DNA of 39,670 nt from Phycisphaerae bacterium. Its GTDB lineage: Bacteria > Planctomycetota > Phycisphaerae > Sedimentisphaerales > Anaerobacaceae. The stretch's first letter is position 1, and each line of letters begins with the position of its first letter. This document shows, one piece after another, positions 37,998 through 39,670 of the stretch. The notes beneath the pieces are model-generated. The model ran no database searches and was not told the origin of the DNA. It saw only the letters and a program-made list of their open reading frames with translations. Location: the NCBI GenBank assembly GCA_011776225.1, contig JAABXR010000068.1:11122-50791 (forward strand), given 5' to 3'. The translations under genes were made by a program, and so were the position numbers.

Positions 37998-39362
37998 TTA
38001 GTATTCCCTGTCTTTTAGTTTACCCGGCTGCGGGACGGGATATTTGCCATCGAGCCCGGCCTGAAGAGGTGCCGCCGAATCCATCGTTAGCTTATCGACA
38101 TCCGGGGCAAACTCATGCTTGCAGTTGAGAATATCGTCATAGGTGATAACCTGGCCTGTGTGGGCGGCCATGCGGCCCATGGAATTCACAAGGCTTGCTT
38201 CGGCCCCGCGTTTCGCCTCATTGTAAGGCTTGTCCTTACGAATGGCGTCGATTAGGTCATCCCATTCCAGTTGGTACGGGCTCGGCTCGGGCTGTGGGAC
38301 TTTCCAAATCAGGTTGTCATTCGTCATATTGTACCCTTTGTAGGTACGGACTCTGCCCGGATGGTGGCCCCGTGTCGAGACGACCCCCACACCTTTAGTA
38401 CCATGTACATAGCTGTCGAATCCACCTTTACAGCCGCTGATGGCCCGGCCGTGGTAGAAAAACTTGGTTCCGTCCTCATATGTGTATTCGACAGAGTAAT
38501 TATCAAAATTCTGATCGACTGCGTTACCGCGGTAGTGTCGGCCGCCTGTGGCATGGGCTTCGATTGGCCAGGAGCCTTTCATCCACGAACATTCGTCAAT
38601 TTGGTGAATATAGAAGTCGCTGTACATACCTGCGCTCGCCCAAAGGAAGCTATGGAACTTCTGAACCTGGTAGAGAAGCTCGCTAATACCATCCGGTTTG
38701 GGACCTACGGCACACGCCCGGCCGCCCATACGGTACGCCCTCATCATCATAATATCGCCTATCTCACCGTCGTCTATGCGGCGTTTCAACTCTTGTCGGC
38801 CCCGGCAATGGCGAATCATTAGCCCCACACCAACCTTGAGATTCTTCTTAACAGACTCGTCGGCGAGCTTAAACAACTTGCGTGTCGTGGGGCCGTCGAC
38901 GGTAACCGGCTTTTCCATAAAGACATGCAGGCCCTTCTTAATTGCGTATCCGAAATGCACCCAGCGGAATGCCGGAGGCGTTGCAAAAATCGCTACATCA
39001 CCTTTATCAAGACAATCCATTGCCTTCTTGTAACCGTCAAAGCCAAGGAACTGGCGGTCTTTGGGTATGTCTACTTTGTTGGAGTGTCGGTTTTTTAAAC
39101 TCTTGTAACTGCGGGCCAGACGGCTCTCGAAAACGTCTGCCAGGGCAACGATCTTCATTGGCCCGTTCCTGACCGAAAGCGCGTTTGATGCCGCCCCTGT
39201 GCCACGACCGCCGCAGCCTATCAGGGCCACCTTGATGGTATTGTTCTCTCCTGCATAAATGCGCGGAACGATACCCGCCATTACGGCCGAAGTTGCGGCG
39301 ATTCGGCCGGTATTCTTCAGAAATTCGCGACGAGATGTGTTCTTTCTCGTGTTTTCGCTCAT
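37998..39362 (-). CDS. Gfo/Idh/MocA family oxidoreductase, Tat signal
   Basis: 454 aa. SRREFLKNTGRIAATSAVMAG; IKVALIGCGGRGTGAASNAL; ATPPAFRWVHFGYAIKKGLHVFMEKPVTVD. Confidence 0.92.
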   Translation of the reverse strand: MSENTRKNTSRREFLKNTGRIAATSAVMAGIVPRIYAGENNTIKVALIGCGGRGTGAASNALSVRNGPMKIVALADVFESRLARSYKSLKNRHSNKVDIPKDRQFLGFDGYKKAMDCLDKGDVAIFATPPAFRWVHFGYAIKKGLHVFMEKPVTVDGPTTRKLFKLADESVKKNLKVGVGLMIRHCRGRQELKRRIDDGEIGDIMMMRAYRMGGRACAVGPKPDGISELLYQVQKFHSFLWASAGMYSDFYIHQIDECSWMKGSWPIEAHATGGRHYRGNAVDQNFDNYSVEYTYEDGTKFFYHGRAISGCKGGFDSYVHGTKGVGVVSTRGHHPGRVRTYKGYNMTNDNLIWKVPQPEPSPYQLEWDDLIDAIRKDKPYNEAKRGAEASLVNSMGRMAAHTGQVITYDDILNCKHEFAPDVDKLTMDSAAPLQAGLDGKYPVPQPGKLKDREY

Positions 39363-39457
39363 AGTGATTGTCCTCCTACTATGCTGCTGGTTAAATAAAA
39401 TACTATCTTCGTTCCCGAAGTTACCATTTGCTATTGGTGAGTTGCTTCACTGTTTCC

Positions 39458-39498
39458 AATCCATCGTAAGCAAAGTAACTTACTTGAGTTGATGGATT
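39458..39498. repeat. Nested inverted repeat upstream of the 454-aa Gfo gene
   Basis: AATCCATC-GTAAG-CAAAGTAA-CTTAC-TTGAGTT-GATGGATT: perfect 8-bp outer and 5-bp inner arms, 96-136 bp upstream of the start codon. Confidence 0.5.
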
Positions 39499-39670
39499 TA
39501 CACGATCCACCTTGGTTTTACATATATACCATAATTGCGATGTTTGTCAATAGCTTAAGTAATACCTTGTTCGAGTTTTTCCCATTTTGTGAGCATTACG
39601 CATTTTGACAAAGATTAAAGAAGGTAAAAGGTGACTTATTAGGTATATAAGGCTACATAAGTAAGAAGTA

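Noticed and set aside
38271-38822. 183-aa plus-strand ORF
   Set aside because: Antisense to the Gfo gene at 37998-39362; composition typical of a shadow frame.
1-39670. CRISPR arrays, tRNA/rRNA genes, transposases or prophage genes
   Set aside because: None seen: no regularly spaced direct repeats noticed, no recognisable RNA gene, and no transposase/integrase ORF. Absence is from manual reading only; tRNAscan/minced would be needed to confirm.

Overview
The 39.7 kb window is densely coding, with about 21 protein genes or gene models. Its style is that of a Planctomycetota-type (Phycisphaerae-like) carbohydrate-degrading bacterium; this placement is inferred from gene families only. Main contents: five Tat-signal Gfo/Idh/MocA oxidoreductases; a ThuA-sugar isomerase fusion; a second sugar isomerase/epimerase and a second ThuA protein; an SGNH + beta-propeller gene split by a probable 1-nt frameshift; a protein with two intact metallo-beta-lactamase domains; a MurNAc/peptidoglycan-salvage-like cluster (AmiE-like serine hydrolase, NamZ/DUF1343, a two-SIS-domain MurQ/GKRP-like protein, an SSS symporter); an ADP-forming acyl-CoA synthetase; a redox-like cluster (PQQ-type propeller, DUF362, HzsA-related protein with two CxxCH motifs); a Tat-exported ADP-ribosylglycohydrolase-sialate O-acetylesterase fusion; a GH127 enzyme; and a second PQQ/FGE-like/Gfo cluster. 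I found no rRNA, tRNA, CRISPR array, transposase or phage gene. The most interesting points are the exported 3-keto-sugar-type module with a ThuA-isomerase fusion, the salvage cluster with a GKRP-like protein in place of canonical MurQ, the ADP-ribosylglycohydrolase-esterase fusion, the HzsA-related cluster, the frameshift at 7568-7577, and several unexplained perfect inverted repeats.
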